A DNA stretch of 37,476 nucleotides, from positions 1-37,476 of the forward strand of contig JAOEQC010000017.1 in NCBI GenBank assembly GCA_028388995.1. Direction: 5' to 3'. A program made the translations under genes and the position numbers. Numbering within the stretch: position 1 is the first letter of the stretch; the number at the start of each line of letters is the position of its first letter. The notes below the pieces were generated by a model. The model had not been told where the DNA came from. It did not search any database and worked only from the letters and a program-made list of their open reading frames with translations. The stretch comes from Ascidiaceihabitans sp. Lineage in GTDB: Bacteria; Pseudomonadota; Alphaproteobacteria; Rhodobacterales; Rhodobacteraceae. Positions 24,365 through 33,285 of the stretch are shown here, in pieces.

Positions 24365-25251
24365 ATGCCAATCGAAGAACTGATCCTGAACGCCATCCAA
24401 GGCAACATCGTCTATCTATTGCTCGCCGTCCTCTTCGTTGTGCTGGTCCTCAAGGCGGTGCCCATCGTTTCACAGTCAGAGCAACATGTGATTGAATGCT
24501 TTGGTCGCCTCCACTCGGTGCTTGGCCCCGGGATCAATAGCATAATCCCATTCCTTGACCGCGTTGCCCACAAAATCTCGATCCTAGAACACCAGTTACC
24601 AACCGCGTCCCAAGACGCGATTACCCGCGATAACGTGCTGGTTCAGATCGACACATCTATCTTTCACCGCATCACTGAGCCGGAAAAGACAGTTTACCGT
24701 ATCCGAGACGTCGACAGCGCGATTTCCACAACAGTTGTAGGGATCGTGCGGGCCGAGATTGGTAAAATGGACCTTGCTGAGGTACCGGCAAACCGCACCG
24801 CCCTCATCACCACGGTTAAGAAACTGGTTGAGGGTGCCGTGGACGAATGGGGCATCGAAGTGACACGCGTCGAAATCTTAGACGTGAACCTAGACACCGC
24901 CACTCGCGCCGCCATGATGCAACAGCTGAACGCGCACGTCGTGCACAAGTGACAGAGGCCGAAGGGGCAAAACGCGCCGTAGAACTAAGCACAGACGCTG
25001 AACTATATGCATCAGAGCAATCCGCCAAGGCGCGTGAAGTGCTGGCAGACGCCGAAGCCTACGCAACCTCTGCCGTGGCCAAAGCGATCACCGAACACGG
25101 GATCGAAGCCGCACAATACCAAGTAGCGCTGAAACTGGTCGAAGCCCTAACTGCCCTTGGCACCAGCAACGGCTCACAAATCGTCATTGTGCCAGCATCG
25201 GCAATGGATGCCTTTGGCGATGCGTTTAGATTGCTGAAAGGGCGTCTATAA
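24365..25251 (+). pseudogene. SPFH/band 7 (stomatin-like) protein gene with a frameshift
   Basis: The first frame (24365-24952) gives a membrane anchor (IVYLLLAVLFVVLVLKAVPI) and the SPFH core through VTRVEILDVNLDTATRAAMM QQLNA, then runs to a premature stop. The rest continues in another frame: RRAQVTEAEGAKRAVELSTD through YQVALKLVEALTALG to TAA 25249-25251. Family members read QQLNAER-RRAxVTEAEG here, so a few bases are missing near 24929-24937. A 7-base slippage between two ACGCG copies would explain it. An intact protein would form membrane scaffolds with the NfeD-like partner downstream. Confidence 0.8.
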
Positions 25252-25526
25252 TGGATACAATGGTAAGCATCTGGTGGGTCTGGCTCTCCGCTGCAATCGC
25301 GCTGGCGGTGCTAGAGGTCCTCGCCCCCGGCTTCATCTTTATCGGTTTCGCCATAGGGGCGCTGATCATGACAGCGGTGGTGGCATTGTTCCCCACCGCC
25401 ATGATGCCCCCCGCCGCATTGGCCCTGTTTACGGGGCTGTCGCTGGTGGCATGGATAGTGCTGAAGCGCGTGTTCAAAAGCCAAAGCACAGGCGCAAGGC
25501 GCGTGACCAAGGACATCAATGATTGA
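25251..25526 (+). CDS. NfeD-like membrane protein (short form)
   Basis: 91 residues. Two or three hydrophobic segments: WWVWLSAAIALAVLEVLAPG, FIFIGFAIGALIMTAVVALF, and AALALFTGLSLVAWIVLKRV. The VLEVLAPGFIFIGFAIGA pattern is characteristic of short NfeD/YbbK-type proteins that accompany SPFH proteins. It starts at ATG 25251, overlapping the SPFH stop by one base (TAATG), so it is translationally coupled to a gene that is now frameshifted. A second in-frame ATG at 25260 is possible. Confidence 0.85.
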   Translation: MDTMVSIWWVWLSAAIALAVLEVLAPGFIFIGFAIGALIMTAVVALFPTAMMPPAALALFTGLSLVAWIVLKRVFKSQSTGARRVTKDIND

Positions 25527-25935
25527 ATTATTGATCATTGCTCTCAAATTGAATGCAGCTTTAGCCTGTGCAGCTACATTCTGCTATCTTGCCTTTTCTA
25601 GCCTTTCGGTAGTCTACATCTCGTCACGCAAAGATCGCGACTTTTGGGTAAACTCTCAGCAGTTTGTCACAGGAAAGCTATACCCCAATTTGCGCTCAAA
25701 AAGTGCTAGAACTGCACTATGGGCGACCGTCAGCCTAGTATTGCTCGTTACACTGTTGAAGTTACTTTCCGAAGACCAAGGCAACATCAAGCCAACCCAA
25801 GCAGATATCACAGCTGCATGCTGCACAGTGACGAAAAACCCGATCAAGCTGAAAACAATAACTCTTCCTGATTCAAGGCGTTCTTCAGGAATTGCAAAAA
25901 GCTATCTGCTGACGAGCAACTTGTATCTTATTTAG
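25519..25935 (+). CDS. Unknown membrane protein, 138 residues, with open frame past its stop
   Basis: ATG 25519 overlaps the end of the NfeD-like gene (ATGATTGA), suggesting coupling. Two hydrophobic spans (ALACAATFCYLAFSSLSVVY and ALWATVSLVLLVTLLKLL) flank a basic loop with DFWVNSQQF. After TAG 25933-25935 the same frame stays open for 58 more codons to TAA 26112, so the gene may have been longer and acquired an amber codon. I do not recognise the family. Confidence 0.55.
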   Translation: MIELLIIALKLNAALACAATFCYLAFSSLSVVYISSRKDRDFWVNSQQFVTGKLYPNLRSKSARTALWATVSLVLLVTLLKLLSEDQGNIKPTQADITAACCTVTKNPIKLKTITLPDSRRSSGIAKSYLLTSNLYLI

Positions 25936-26398
25936 GATTTTGACGATCTTGATGTGAGCAACCAGCGCAGCACATCCGATTTAATGGACAAAAATCCCCA
26001 CCTGAGTACAGAAATCGCAATGCTTCAACACCTCAGAACATCAAGAACATCTGACTGCGTTGAGAACTTAGAGAATATGGATACAATCTGGGATTTAGAC
26101 GGGTTAGCATAATGTTTGCACACTGCAGAGACTTCATTGACCCTTTCAATAAGATCGCTCGAAGCGAATTAAGGTTTTCTACCGATTGACCAGTCAGCAG
26201 GGTAACAACGCCTGTTCATTTCCCAGCACGTCACAATCGATCACGACACCTTTTTCTTTTCCACCTTCACAATACGTAACCGCACCCTCCCCATGGGGAA
26301 AGTTCGGGCGCTACCTAATCTTCGATTCGTATTGGGTCAGGTACAGCGAGTAGTCTCAATATCACTTAAGGCGGGGGAACCCCCGCCCTACATTCTTA
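25936..26398. other. Intergenic region of about 460 bases
   Basis: The first part (to 26112) is open in frame with the preceding ORF (DFDDLDVSNQRSTSDLMDKN and on). The remainder shows no ORF with an SD. Near its end is a G/C hairpin at 26370-26387. Confidence 0.5.
26370..26387. terminator. G/C hairpin downstream of the OsmC-like gene
   Basis: GGCGGGGG (26370-26377) is followed after AA by CCCCCGCC (26380-26387). Only a weak T-tract follows on either strand. Confidence 0.5.
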
Positions 26399-26992
26399 TC
26401 AACCGTTGTTGTTCAACAGCTCTTCACCGTTGTGTATTAGACGCGAAGACCACGGGATCGGGTTGCGCAGGGCGTGGTGTGCCATGCAGGCGTTTTCGGC
26501 CTCTTCCATCAATCCACGAATGACTTCTTGGGACTCATCGCTTTCGATCAAGACGTGGGTTTCAATGCCCAATGTCTCGCCCTCTGTCGTGTGGCCCAAG
26601 TCGCGCATGTTGCTGAGGTTCGTTTGGAACCGCAGCTTTTGCTCTAGGTTCATCGACTTAATCTTGATCCCGCGCGCGGTGTAGATGTCCGTCAGGTGGG
26701 TCATCAGGCAAAAACCAATGCCTGCACAGAAATACGCCAACGGGGGTGGAGCAGTATCATCACCAACCGGAGTTTGCTCATCGCAATATAGCTTCAGCGG
26801 CGAGAACCCAGGAATGTTCACCTGCACCATGCCGGATTTCTTCTGACGGTCATGTGCCTGTGCAGTCAGGTTGACCTCAAACTGCAACGGTTCTGGTGGA
26901 CGGCCCTTTTTAAACGGGCTTGGCTCATACTGGGTTGGCTGTGGCATTTCGCTTGCGCGTTCACCGACGTGGTAATCATTGTTATCTGTCAT
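26399..26992 (-). CDS. OsmC-family protein
   Basis: 197 residues. The OsmC/YhfA fold is indicated by FEVNLTAQAHDRQK, DDTAPPPLAYFCAGIGFCLM and NACMAHHALRNP. The two cysteines of GFCLM and NACMA correspond to the redox pair of OsmC-like hydroperoxide reductases. There is no signal peptide. Single gene, divergent from the DUF59 gene at 27215. Substrate unknown; some family members lack peroxidase activity. Confidence 0.82.
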   Translation of the reverse strand: MTDNNDYHVGERASEMPQPTQYEPSPFKKGRPPEPLQFEVNLTAQAHDRQKKSGMVQVNIPGFSPLKLYCDEQTPVGDDTAPPPLAYFCAGIGFCLMTHLTDIYTARGIKIKSMNLEQKLRFQTNLSNMRDLGHTTEGETLGIETHVLIESDESQEVIRGLMEEAENACMAHHALRNPIPWSSRLIHNGEELLNNNG

Positions 26993-27214
26993 TTTTATTT
27001 TCCTACCGGCACAAAACGAAAATTCCCGTTAAGCTTCCAAAATGATTAGTTTTTGCAAAATATTGATACGGACCAACATCTCGGCCGTCAAATGAATTGG
27101 GAATATCATAAAATTTAAGTGTCCTTGATAAAGAAACCACTTTCAACCGGTGCCCCACTGGACGCCCCGACACCTAAACCCTATACAATCACTCAGGAAC
27201 ACACCGGAGCCGAT

Positions 27215-27577
27215 ATGGACCAGTCTAAAGACATGCTAGAAGGCGCACCACTGATCGCGCCATCATCCACTGACCACCCTTTGTACGAGGCCGTGGTTGC
27301 CGCTTGCCAATCGGTTTATGACCCCGAAATTCCGGTGAACATTTACGAACTTGGTTTGATTTATACGATCGACATCAACGCCGAGAGCGAAGTGAACATC
27401 AAGATGTCCCTCACGGCACCGGGTTGCCCTGTCGCTGGCGAAATGCCGGGCTGGGTTGCGGATGCGGTTGAACCAATCCCTGGCGTCAAAACTGTGGATG
27501 TGGCCCTTGTTTGGGAACCACCTTGGGGCATGGAAATGATGTCTGACGAAGCCCGTCTTGAACTGGGCTTCATGTAA
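27215..27577 (+). CDS. DUF59/MIP18-family (SufT-like) iron-sulfur assembly protein
   Basis: 120 residues from ATG 27215. The frame is open upstream to GTG 27119, adding 32 Pro/Thr-rich residues, but the shorter form fits the usual Rhodobacteraceae protein (D-Q-S-K-D-M start) and has CGGAG before it. The MIP18 domain shows SVYDPEIPVNIYELGLIYTI and the conserved Cys in SLTAPGCPVAGEMP, ending in MMSDEARLELGFM. Family members help mature Fe-S proteins. The neighbour at 27701 is an A-type Fe-S carrier, which fits. Confidence 0.85.
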   Translation: MDQSKDMLEGAPLIAPSSTDHPLYEAVVAACQSVYDPEIPVNIYELGLIYTIDINAESEVNIKMSLTAPGCPVAGEMPGWVADAVEPIPGVKTVDVALVWEPPWGMEMMSDEARLELGFM

Positions 27578-27700
27578 TTTACGATTTTGGTGCACCGCTG
27601 TATGCACCGATGTCATACCGACGTTGTGAACGGGCTGTTTTGCACAAGGGTTGAGCCAGCCCACCATCGTCATTAGAGTAGGGACAAAGGAGTACTTGTC

Positions 27701-28051
27701 ATGTTTTCAATTCCAGGCAAACAGGCCGTTTCCATTTCTGAAAAAGCTGCTACTCAGATTGCAAAACTGATGGCTTCTGGTGGGCATCAGGGTCTGCGTA
27801 TTGGCGTCAAAAAAGGCGGCTGTGCAGGTATGGAATACACGATGGATTACGTGGCAGAACAGGATCCAAACGACGAAGTTGTCGAACAGGATGGTGCCCG
27901 TGTTTTGATCGCGCCAATGGCGCAAATGTTCCTGTTTGGCACGGAAATTGATTATGAAACCAGTCTGTTAGAGTCCGGCTTCAAGTTTCGCAATCCGAAT
28001 GTAACCGAAGCCTGTGGCTGTGGTGAATCCATCAAATTCGCTGAAATGTAA
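27701..28051 (+). CDS. HesB/IscA/SufA-type iron-sulfur cluster carrier
   Basis: 116 residues with SD AAAGGAG. The A-type fold is clear: SISEKAATQIAKLM, LRIGVKKGGCAGMEY with the first ligand Cys, and TEACGCGESIKF with the paired Cys near the C-terminus. A-type carriers pass Fe-S clusters from the SUF/ISC scaffold to targets. It lies about 120 bases after the DUF59 gene on the same strand. Confidence 0.93.
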   Translation: MFSIPGKQAVSISEKAATQIAKLMASGGHQGLRIGVKKGGCAGMEYTMDYVAEQDPNDEVVEQDGARVLIAPMAQMFLFGTEIDYETSLLESGFKFRNPNVTEACGCGESIKFAEM

Positions 28052-28060
28052 GCGGATTGC

Positions 28061-28084
28061 GCAAAGGCCCCTTAGGGCTTTTGC
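28061..28084. terminator. Bidirectional hairpin between the HesB-type and 2OG oxygenase genes
   Basis: GCAAAGGCCC (28061-28070) pairs with GGGCTTTTGC (28075-28084), one G-U pair, 4-base loop. It overlaps the last codons of the minus-strand oxygenase gene. Confidence 0.6.
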
Positions 28085-28977
28085 AGGTGCAGATACGTCT
28101 CGCTAAAGCGGCGTTGCAAATGTTTCCCAGCACGCACAACTTCACCACTTTCAGGTGGTGCAATATTGGTGTCATGGGACGGGTTAAAGAACAAAGGAAC
28201 AGATATACGCTCAGCGTCGCCGCCCACAACACGGTGCGGCGTCGCATGGACAATACCACCGGTCCAAAACTCCAACATCTCTCCAAAATTTATAACAAAT
28301 TCACCAGGTTGCGCAGAAACCGGTATCCAGCCTCCACCCCTTTTACGCACCTCTAAACCAGGTGATCCATCCGTCGCCAACAAGGTCAAACAGCCATAGT
28401 CGGTATGTGTCGCGATCCCGAAATCCATATCCGTCGCATCCTTTGGACGCTCTGGGTAAAAGTTTCCGCGTAGCAACGCCATCGGTGTTCGAAACGCTTT
28501 GTCAAAGTAATCGTCTGGCATATCAATCGCGTTCGCAATACCGCGCAAAACACCCATCGCCACATAGATCGCGTCGTCATAATATCCAAGGATGATTTTC
28601 TTAAACTCAGGGTCGTCAGACGGCCATTGGTTCAATCCATACACCGGCATTTCTGCCCGTGGATCACCCTTTGCCAATTCCACACCACTATCAAAATATT
28701 TCTTATAATCTGGGTTCGCATCTGGGTCTACTTGCTCTGATCCTGCAGCACCCCAGCCACGATTGCTGCCCGTGACGGACATATCGATTTCACGCTTTTG
28801 CGACTCTGGTCGTTTGAAAAAAGCGCGATATGTTTCAATGACTTCAGTCACACGGTCAGCCGTCAATTCTGTGTTATATACAGTCGCAAACCCAACCCCT
28901 GTTGCTGCTTCTTTCAAAGCGGCAAGTGTTTCTGGATCACCTTTACGGATCAATACGGCGTCTAATCTAGGGATCAT
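28072..28977 (-). CDS. 2-oxoglutarate/Fe(II)-dependent oxygenase (isopenicillin N synthase family)
   Basis: 301 residues from ATG 28977; the longer frame to 29034 has no SD. N-terminal DIOX_N-like region (RLDAVLIRKGDPETLAALKE, VGFATVYN), then the double-stranded beta-helix with the iron ligands HTD (IATHTDYGCLTLL) and His in TPHRVV, and the 2OG-binding RISVPLFF. The layout resembles plant-type gibberellin/IPNS oxygenases common in Roseobacters. The substrate is not predictable from sequence. Confidence 0.9.
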   Translation of the reverse strand: MIPRLDAVLIRKGDPETLAALKEAATGVGFATVYNTELTADRVTEVIETYRAFFKRPESQKREIDMSVTGSNRGWGAAGSEQVDPDANPDYKKYFDSGVELAKGDPRAEMPVYGLNQWPSDDPEFKKIILGYYDDAIYVAMGVLRGIANAIDMPDDYFDKAFRTPMALLRGNFYPERPKDATDMDFGIATHTDYGCLTLLATDGSPGLEVRKRGGGWIPVSAQPGEFVINFGEMLEFWTGGIVHATPHRVVGGDAERISVPLFFNPSHDTNIAPPESGEVVRAGKHLQRRFSETYLHLQKP

Positions 28978-29071
28978 GGAATGGCCTTGTTTTTCAACTT
29001 CGCGAATCCGTCGCGTTGCCCTCGCATAACCCAAATGCTAACTTAGAAAAAGATCAAATAGGAGTGCATAA

Positions 29072-29821
29072 ATGCGCACAAAAATAGCAGCAGGCAATTG
29101 GAAAATGAATGGGTTGTCTCGTTCACTGGACCAGCTGAGCGAACTTGCCAAAAACCAAACTAGCGCGGAATGCGCGGTTGTAATTTGCCCACCTGCCCTA
29201 TTGCTGTTTCCAGCTGTCGAAATGACACATAGCTCATCAATCGATGTTGGCGCACAAGATTGCCACACAGCGCAATCTGGCGCGCATACTGGCGATATTT
29301 CAGCCCCTATGGTCAAAGATACGGGGGCAAAATACGTTATCGTTGGACACTCTGAACGGCGCGAAAACTACGATGAAACAGATAAGGATGTCTGCGCTAA
29401 AGCGATTGCGGCACGCGATGCTGGTTTGATAGCGATCTTGTGCATCGGTGAAAACCTCAGCGATCGTGAGACAGGCAAAACCCTTGATGTTATTGGCGTA
29501 CAATTGGCTGCTTCTGTACCAGAGGGCGCGACGGCAGACACGCTTGTCATTGCCTATGAACCGATCTGGGCTATTGGGACGGGCAAGGTCCCTAACATTG
29601 CGCAAATCATTGAAGTACATGACTTTATCCGCGCAGAGTTGAATACACGCTTTGGCGCAGAAATCGGCAACTGCATTTCGTTGCTCTATGGTGGCTCGGT
29701 AAAAGCCAGCAACGCTGCAGAAATCTTTACCGCTGAAAATGTGGATGGTGCGCTGGTCGGCGGCGCAAGCCTTAAAGCTGCTGATTTTTCGCCCATCGTG
29801 GACGCACTTAGCGCCTCTTGA
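29072..29821 (+). CDS. tpiA: Triosephosphate isomerase
   Basis: 249 residues, full length. Catalytic residues in context: Lys in AAGNWKMNG, His in VGHSERR and Glu in AYEPIWAIGTG, with the phosphate-gripping LLYGGSVKASN and VDGALVGGASL. It interconverts dihydroxyacetone phosphate and glyceraldehyde 3-phosphate. Start ATG 29072 has SD AGGAG. Confidence 0.97.
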   Translation: MRTKIAAGNWKMNGLSRSLDQLSELAKNQTSAECAVVICPPALLLFPAVEMTHSSSIDVGAQDCHTAQSGAHTGDISAPMVKDTGAKYVIVGHSERRENYDETDKDVCAKAIAARDAGLIAILCIGENLSDRETGKTLDVIGVQLAASVPEGATADTLVIAYEPIWAIGTGKVPNIAQIIEVHDFIRAELNTRFGAEIGNCISLLYGGSVKASNAAEIFTAENVDGALVGGASLKAADFSPIVDALSAS

Positions 29822-29878
29822 TAACACACTATAGCACGATGTAGTGGCGCTCCCCTGCAAAGGGATGGGCCGTTTTCA

Positions 29879-31258
29879 TTACTTCGTTATTATTTCGGGA
29901 CCCATCATGAGGGTCGGCAACCACGTTGAAATTGCTGGGATGTAGGTCACCATGATCAAGAAGATGAACATAACGCCCAAAAACGGCAGCGCAGCACGTA
30001 CAACGCTCATCATTGGCATGCCTGCAACCCCAGAAGTCACGAATAGGTTCAAACCAACCGGCGGCGTGATCATCCCAATTTCCATGTTCACAACCATGAT
30101 GATCCCAAGGTGAATTGGGTCGATGCCCAGCTCAATAGCAATTGGGAACACCAATGGCGCGACTATGATCAACAGACCTGACGGCTCCATGAACTGCCCA
30201 CCGATCAACAAGATGATGTTGACGATGATCAAGAACACGATTGGGCCAAAGCCCGCAGACAACATCGCAGAGGCTATCTGTTGTGGGATTTGCTCATCCG
30301 TTAAAACGTGCTTTAGGATCAACGCATTGGCGATAATGAACATTAAGGTGACAGTAAGCTTACCAGCCTCAAACAAGGCATCACGGGTATCACGGTGGTA
30401 AAACACCGTGATCAACGTCCATGGACGTTGAAACAGACTGTGGTTCTTTGTGTCGTCCCCTTTGACGTGCAGTGGTCCCATATCGCGGTAAACAAAACAC
30501 GCCACAAGAAACGCATAGACCGAGGCCACAGCAGCAGCCTCTGTTGGTGTAAACACACCGCCATAGATGCCGCCCAAGATGATAACGATCAGAAACAGCC
30601 CACCTGATGCACTTAGAGCAGATGCACCAACTTCACCCCAACCTTGCCACTCACCTTTAGGCAAGTTTTTGACCTTAGCCATGATGTAGATGGTAATCAT
30701 CAGCATAGAGCCCGCCATGATACCTGGGATCACACCAGCCAGAAACATACGGCCAACGGACACGTCGGTTGCGGAGGCATAGACAACCATCACGATGCTT
30801 GGTGGGATCAAGATGCCCAAAGTCCCCGCGTTGGCAATCACGCCTGCCGCGAACTCCTTAGTATAGCCTACCTGACGCATACCCGCGATCACGATGGACC
30901 CGATGGCCACAACCGTTGCAGGCGATGATCCAGACAGAGCTGCGAACATCATACAGGCGAACACACCCGCAATCGCCAGACCACCCGGAAAGTGACCCAC
31001 AATGGCGATTGAAAAGCGAATGATCCGTTTCGCCACACCCCCCGTAGACATGAACGTAGAGGCCAGAATGAAGAACGGGATTGCCAGTAAGGTGTAGTGA
31101 CCTGCCATCGCCTGAAACAACGTTTGTGCAATCGAGGCAAGGGATGCGTCACTTAGGACCAAGAGGAATAGAATTGAGGACATACCAAGGCTGATAGCGA
31201 TCGGGACACCCATCAACATCAATCCGATGACCATCGCGAAAAGAATTGCAATTTCCAT
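29879..31258 (-). CDS. dctM: TRAP transporter large membrane subunit (DctM type)
   Basis: 459 residues with about twelve hydrophobic spans; typical DctM signatures include FACMMFAALSGSSPATVVAIG, TLGILIPPSIVMVVYA, TPTEAAAVASVYAF and EIGMITPPVGLNLFVTSG. Slightly longer than a minimal DctM, with a polar loop around residues 255-290. It forms the Na+-driven transport channel with DctQ. It starts 3 bases after the dctQ stop. Confidence 0.95.
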   Translation of the reverse strand: MEIAILFAMVIGLMLMGVPIAISLGMSSILFLLVLSDASLASIAQTLFQAMAGHYTLLAIPFFILASTFMSTGGVAKRIIRFSIAIVGHFPGGLAIAGVFACMMFAALSGSSPATVVAIGSIVIAGMRQVGYTKEFAAGVIANAGTLGILIPPSIVMVVYASATDVSVGRMFLAGVIPGIMAGSMLMITIYIMAKVKNLPKGEWQGWGEVGASALSASGGLFLIVIILGGIYGGVFTPTEAAAVASVYAFLVACFVYRDMGPLHVKGDDTKNHSLFQRPWTLITVFYHRDTRDALFEAGKLTVTLMFIIANALILKHVLTDEQIPQQIASAMLSAGFGPIVFLIIVNIILLIGGQFMEPSGLLIIVAPLVFPIAIELGIDPIHLGIIMVVNMEIGMITPPVGLNLFVTSGVAGMPMMSVVRAALPFLGVMFIFLIMVTYIPAISTWLPTLMMGPEIITK

Positions 31259-31261
31259 GTC

Positions 31262-31951
31262 TTAGTCCCCAGCGTTCATATGTTTGACGTCTTCGATAGC
31301 CTCTTCAGCCTCGTGGCTGACGATCAGGGTTTTATTTTCACCCGTGTAAATGCGCACGGTTGCTTGAACGATGCGGAGCAAGAAAAGCCCCATACCAAAT
31401 GGCATGATCGCATAAGGAATAAAGCGCGGTATTTTCTCATATGCGTCGCCATCATTCATAATGGGTTCGATAAAGCGCATCCACTCAGGCAGCGGAATAT
31501 CAATCACTTCATACCAGCCGCGATAAGAGGTACCTCGCATCTCTTCAAAACCAATTGGGAACCAACGGCCTGTTGTCTGTGGAAGGTTGGCGAAGTTCGC
31601 CCAATAATCCCAGGACCCTTTAAAGACAAGGAAGGCATAGCCAATACAGATTGTGCCACCCACAAGCGCAAAAACTTTACGCCCACGCGGACCAAACAGA
31701 TTAACAATTACATCCACTCCAAGGTGTGCTGTGACTTTAACCGCATAACTCGCACCGAATAGGACTAGCCATGCGAACAGAAATGTCACCATTTCCAAAC
31801 CCCAGATGAGGCCAGTGTTAAAACCGTAGCGCAAAATAACATTGGTGAATGTGATAAGCGTCATCACCCCAAGCAGCAGCGCAATGACGGTCTCTTCCAA
31901 CTCGTTCACGAAACGGCCCAGTGGTGTTTTGGGTTCATAGCTTGATGCCAT
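31262..31951 (-). CDS. dctQ: TRAP transporter small membrane subunit (DctQ type)
   Basis: 229 residues with four membrane spans: VIALLLGVMTLITFTNVILR, EMVTFLFAWLVLFGASYAVK, VFALVGGTICIGYAFLVFKG and PYAIMPFGMGLFLLRIVQAT. A long soluble insertion between spans 3 and 4 (WANFANLPQTTGRWFPIGFE and on) makes it larger than a minimal DctQ but similar to C4-dicarboxylate types. It is separated from dctP by a hairpin and joined to dctM. Confidence 0.92.
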   Translation of the reverse strand: MASSYEPKTPLGRFVNELEETVIALLLGVMTLITFTNVILRYGFNTGLIWGLEMVTFLFAWLVLFGASYAVKVTAHLGVDVIVNLFGPRGRKVFALVGGTICIGYAFLVFKGSWDYWANFANLPQTTGRWFPIGFEEMRGTSYRGWYEVIDIPLPEWMRFIEPIMNDGDAYEKIPRFIPYAIMPFGMGLFLLRIVQATVRIYTGENKTLIVSHEAEEAIEDVKHMNAGD

Positions 31952-31988
31952 GTCCCGCCCCCCTTTTGGATCAATTTTGGATTATCTA

Positions 31989-32025
31989 GAAAAATGCCTG
32001 CCCACTGGAACCAGCGAACAGGCAT
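31989..32025 (-). terminator. Partial terminator between dctP and dctQM
   Basis: On the minus strand an ATGCCTG/CAGGCAT stem (31994-32000 with 32019-32025) with an inner CTGG/CCAG stem is followed directly by a T-run. Such a hairpin after the binding-protein gene fits higher expression of dctP than of the membrane subunits. Confidence 0.65.
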
Positions 32026-32041
32026 ATAAGATCAAGTGATC

Positions 32042-33043
32042 TTAGTGCTTAGCGTTGATCGCTTGAGCTGCGTCGATGTTTTCTTGACCGACGTCACCAA
32101 CAAACTGTTCCCAAACTGGTTTCATAGTGGAAACCCACTCAGCACGCTGTGCTGCGTCAAGTGTACGGATCACGCCGCCAGCATCCAAGATTGCTTGCTT
32201 GTTTGACGCGTTTACAGATGTAGACTCTGAGTTACGTGCTGCAGTTACTTCGTCAACGATTGTCGCTAATTGTTCACGTACATCTGCAGGCAGACCATCC
32301 CAGAAGTCAGTAGAGGTCACGACCAAGTAATCGATGATGCCGTGGTCTGTTTCTGTTACACCGTCTTGAACTTCAAAGAACTTCTTGCCGTAGATGTTGG
32401 ACCAAGTGTTCTCTTGGCCGTCAACAACGCCAGTTTGCAAAGCGCCATAAACTTCAGAGAAAGCCATTGGCTGAGGGGACGCGCCCATCGCTGCCATTTG
32501 TGCTTTCAACACGTCAGAATTCTGAACGCGGAACTTCAAACCGTTTGCGTCAGATGGAACATTCAAAGGAACGTTTGCCGACATTTGCTTCATGCCGTTG
32601 TGCCAGAATGCTAGACCAATAAGGCCACGCTTTGTCATGGATTGCTTCATCGCTTGACCAGTTTCTGAGTTTTGGAACTCGTCAACTGCATTGATGTTTT
32701 TGAACATGAATGGCAAATCGAAGATGCGGAATTGCTTTGTGAACTGCTCGAACTTGGACAATGACGGAGCCGCCATTTGAACGTCGCCTTGCAGCATCGC
32801 TTCTAGAACTTGGTTATCGTTATAAAGCGTAGAGTTCGGGAACACTTCGATGCAGGCTTTGCCGTTCATCTCATCGTTGACGCGCTGCTCAAGCAATGTG
32901 GCTGCGATGCCTTTTGGGTGCTTGTCAGTGTTCGTGACGTGGCTGAACTTGATAACGATCTCGCCGTCATCACAAGCCGCAGAAACCGCGCCCGCAGATA
33001 CGGACATGGTGAGTGCAACAGCGGCAGCTGTAAATAATTTCAT
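32042..33043 (-). CDS. dctP: TRAP transporter substrate-binding protein (DctP type)
   Basis: 333 residues: signal peptide (1-22, ending VSAA), then the DctP fold with IKFSHVTNTDKHPKG, GLKFRVQNSDVLKAQMAAMG (Arg that usually binds the substrate carboxylate) and GVVDGQENTWSNIYGKKF. This matches binding proteins for C4-dicarboxylates such as malate, succinate and fumarate. First gene of dctPQM, SD GGAGGAG. Preceded by 240 bases with twin operators. Confidence 0.94.
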   Translation of the reverse strand: MKLFTAAAVALTMSVSAGAVSAACDDGEIVIKFSHVTNTDKHPKGIAATLLEQRVNDEMNGKACIEVFPNSTLYNDNQVLEAMLQGDVQMAAPSLSKFEQFTKQFRIFDLPFMFKNINAVDEFQNSETGQAMKQSMTKRGLIGLAFWHNGMKQMSANVPLNVPSDANGLKFRVQNSDVLKAQMAAMGASPQPMAFSEVYGALQTGVVDGQENTWSNIYGKKFFEVQDGVTETDHGIIDYLVVTSTDFWDGLPADVREQLATIVDEVTAARNSESTSVNASNKQAILDAGGVIRTLDAAQRAEWVSTMKPVWEQFVGDVGQENIDAAQAINAKH

Positions 33044-33235
33044 GGTGGTCTCCTCCCAGAGAATTTTAAAGTCTCGCGCAGCAGTTCAAGTTTGCCGCGT
33101 CCAACACATTTGAGCCTAGGAAAAGCATTCCGGCAATCTGTTTGTGGGGAACTTGGATAATTATGCTAAAGCCAATTAAAAACAAAAAGTTAAACCCATT
33201 TAGTCGTTTAGAAACTTGTGCATAATTCTATAGTT

Positions 33236-33251
33236 GTGCGAGAAACCGCAC
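33236..33251. promoter_or_regulatory. DctD operator candidate, dctP-proximal
   Basis: GTGCGAGAAACCGCAC: GTGCG/CGCAC half-sites around a 6-base centre. Its near-twin lies 31 bases further upstream of dctP, close to three helical turns. Confidence 0.6.
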
Positions 33252-33266
33252 AGCTGTTACCCCAAA

Positions 33267-33282
33267 GTGCGAGAATCCGCAC
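33267..33282. promoter_or_regulatory. DctD operator candidate, dctP-distal
   Basis: GTGCGAGAATCCGCAC, one base different from the site at 33236-33251. It lies immediately beyond the dctD stop and upstream of dctP. Confidence 0.6.
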
Positions 33283-33285
33283 AAC

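Noticed and set aside
27119-27214. GTG-started N-terminal extension of the DUF59 protein
   Set aside because: The family normally starts at the position of ATG 27215. The extension is low-complexity Pro/Thr-rich and has no SD, though it cannot be excluded.
33044-33285. Sigma54 promoter expected upstream of dctP
   Set aside because: I searched the minus strand for GG-N10-GC in a TGGCAC-N5-TTGC context and found no acceptable match.
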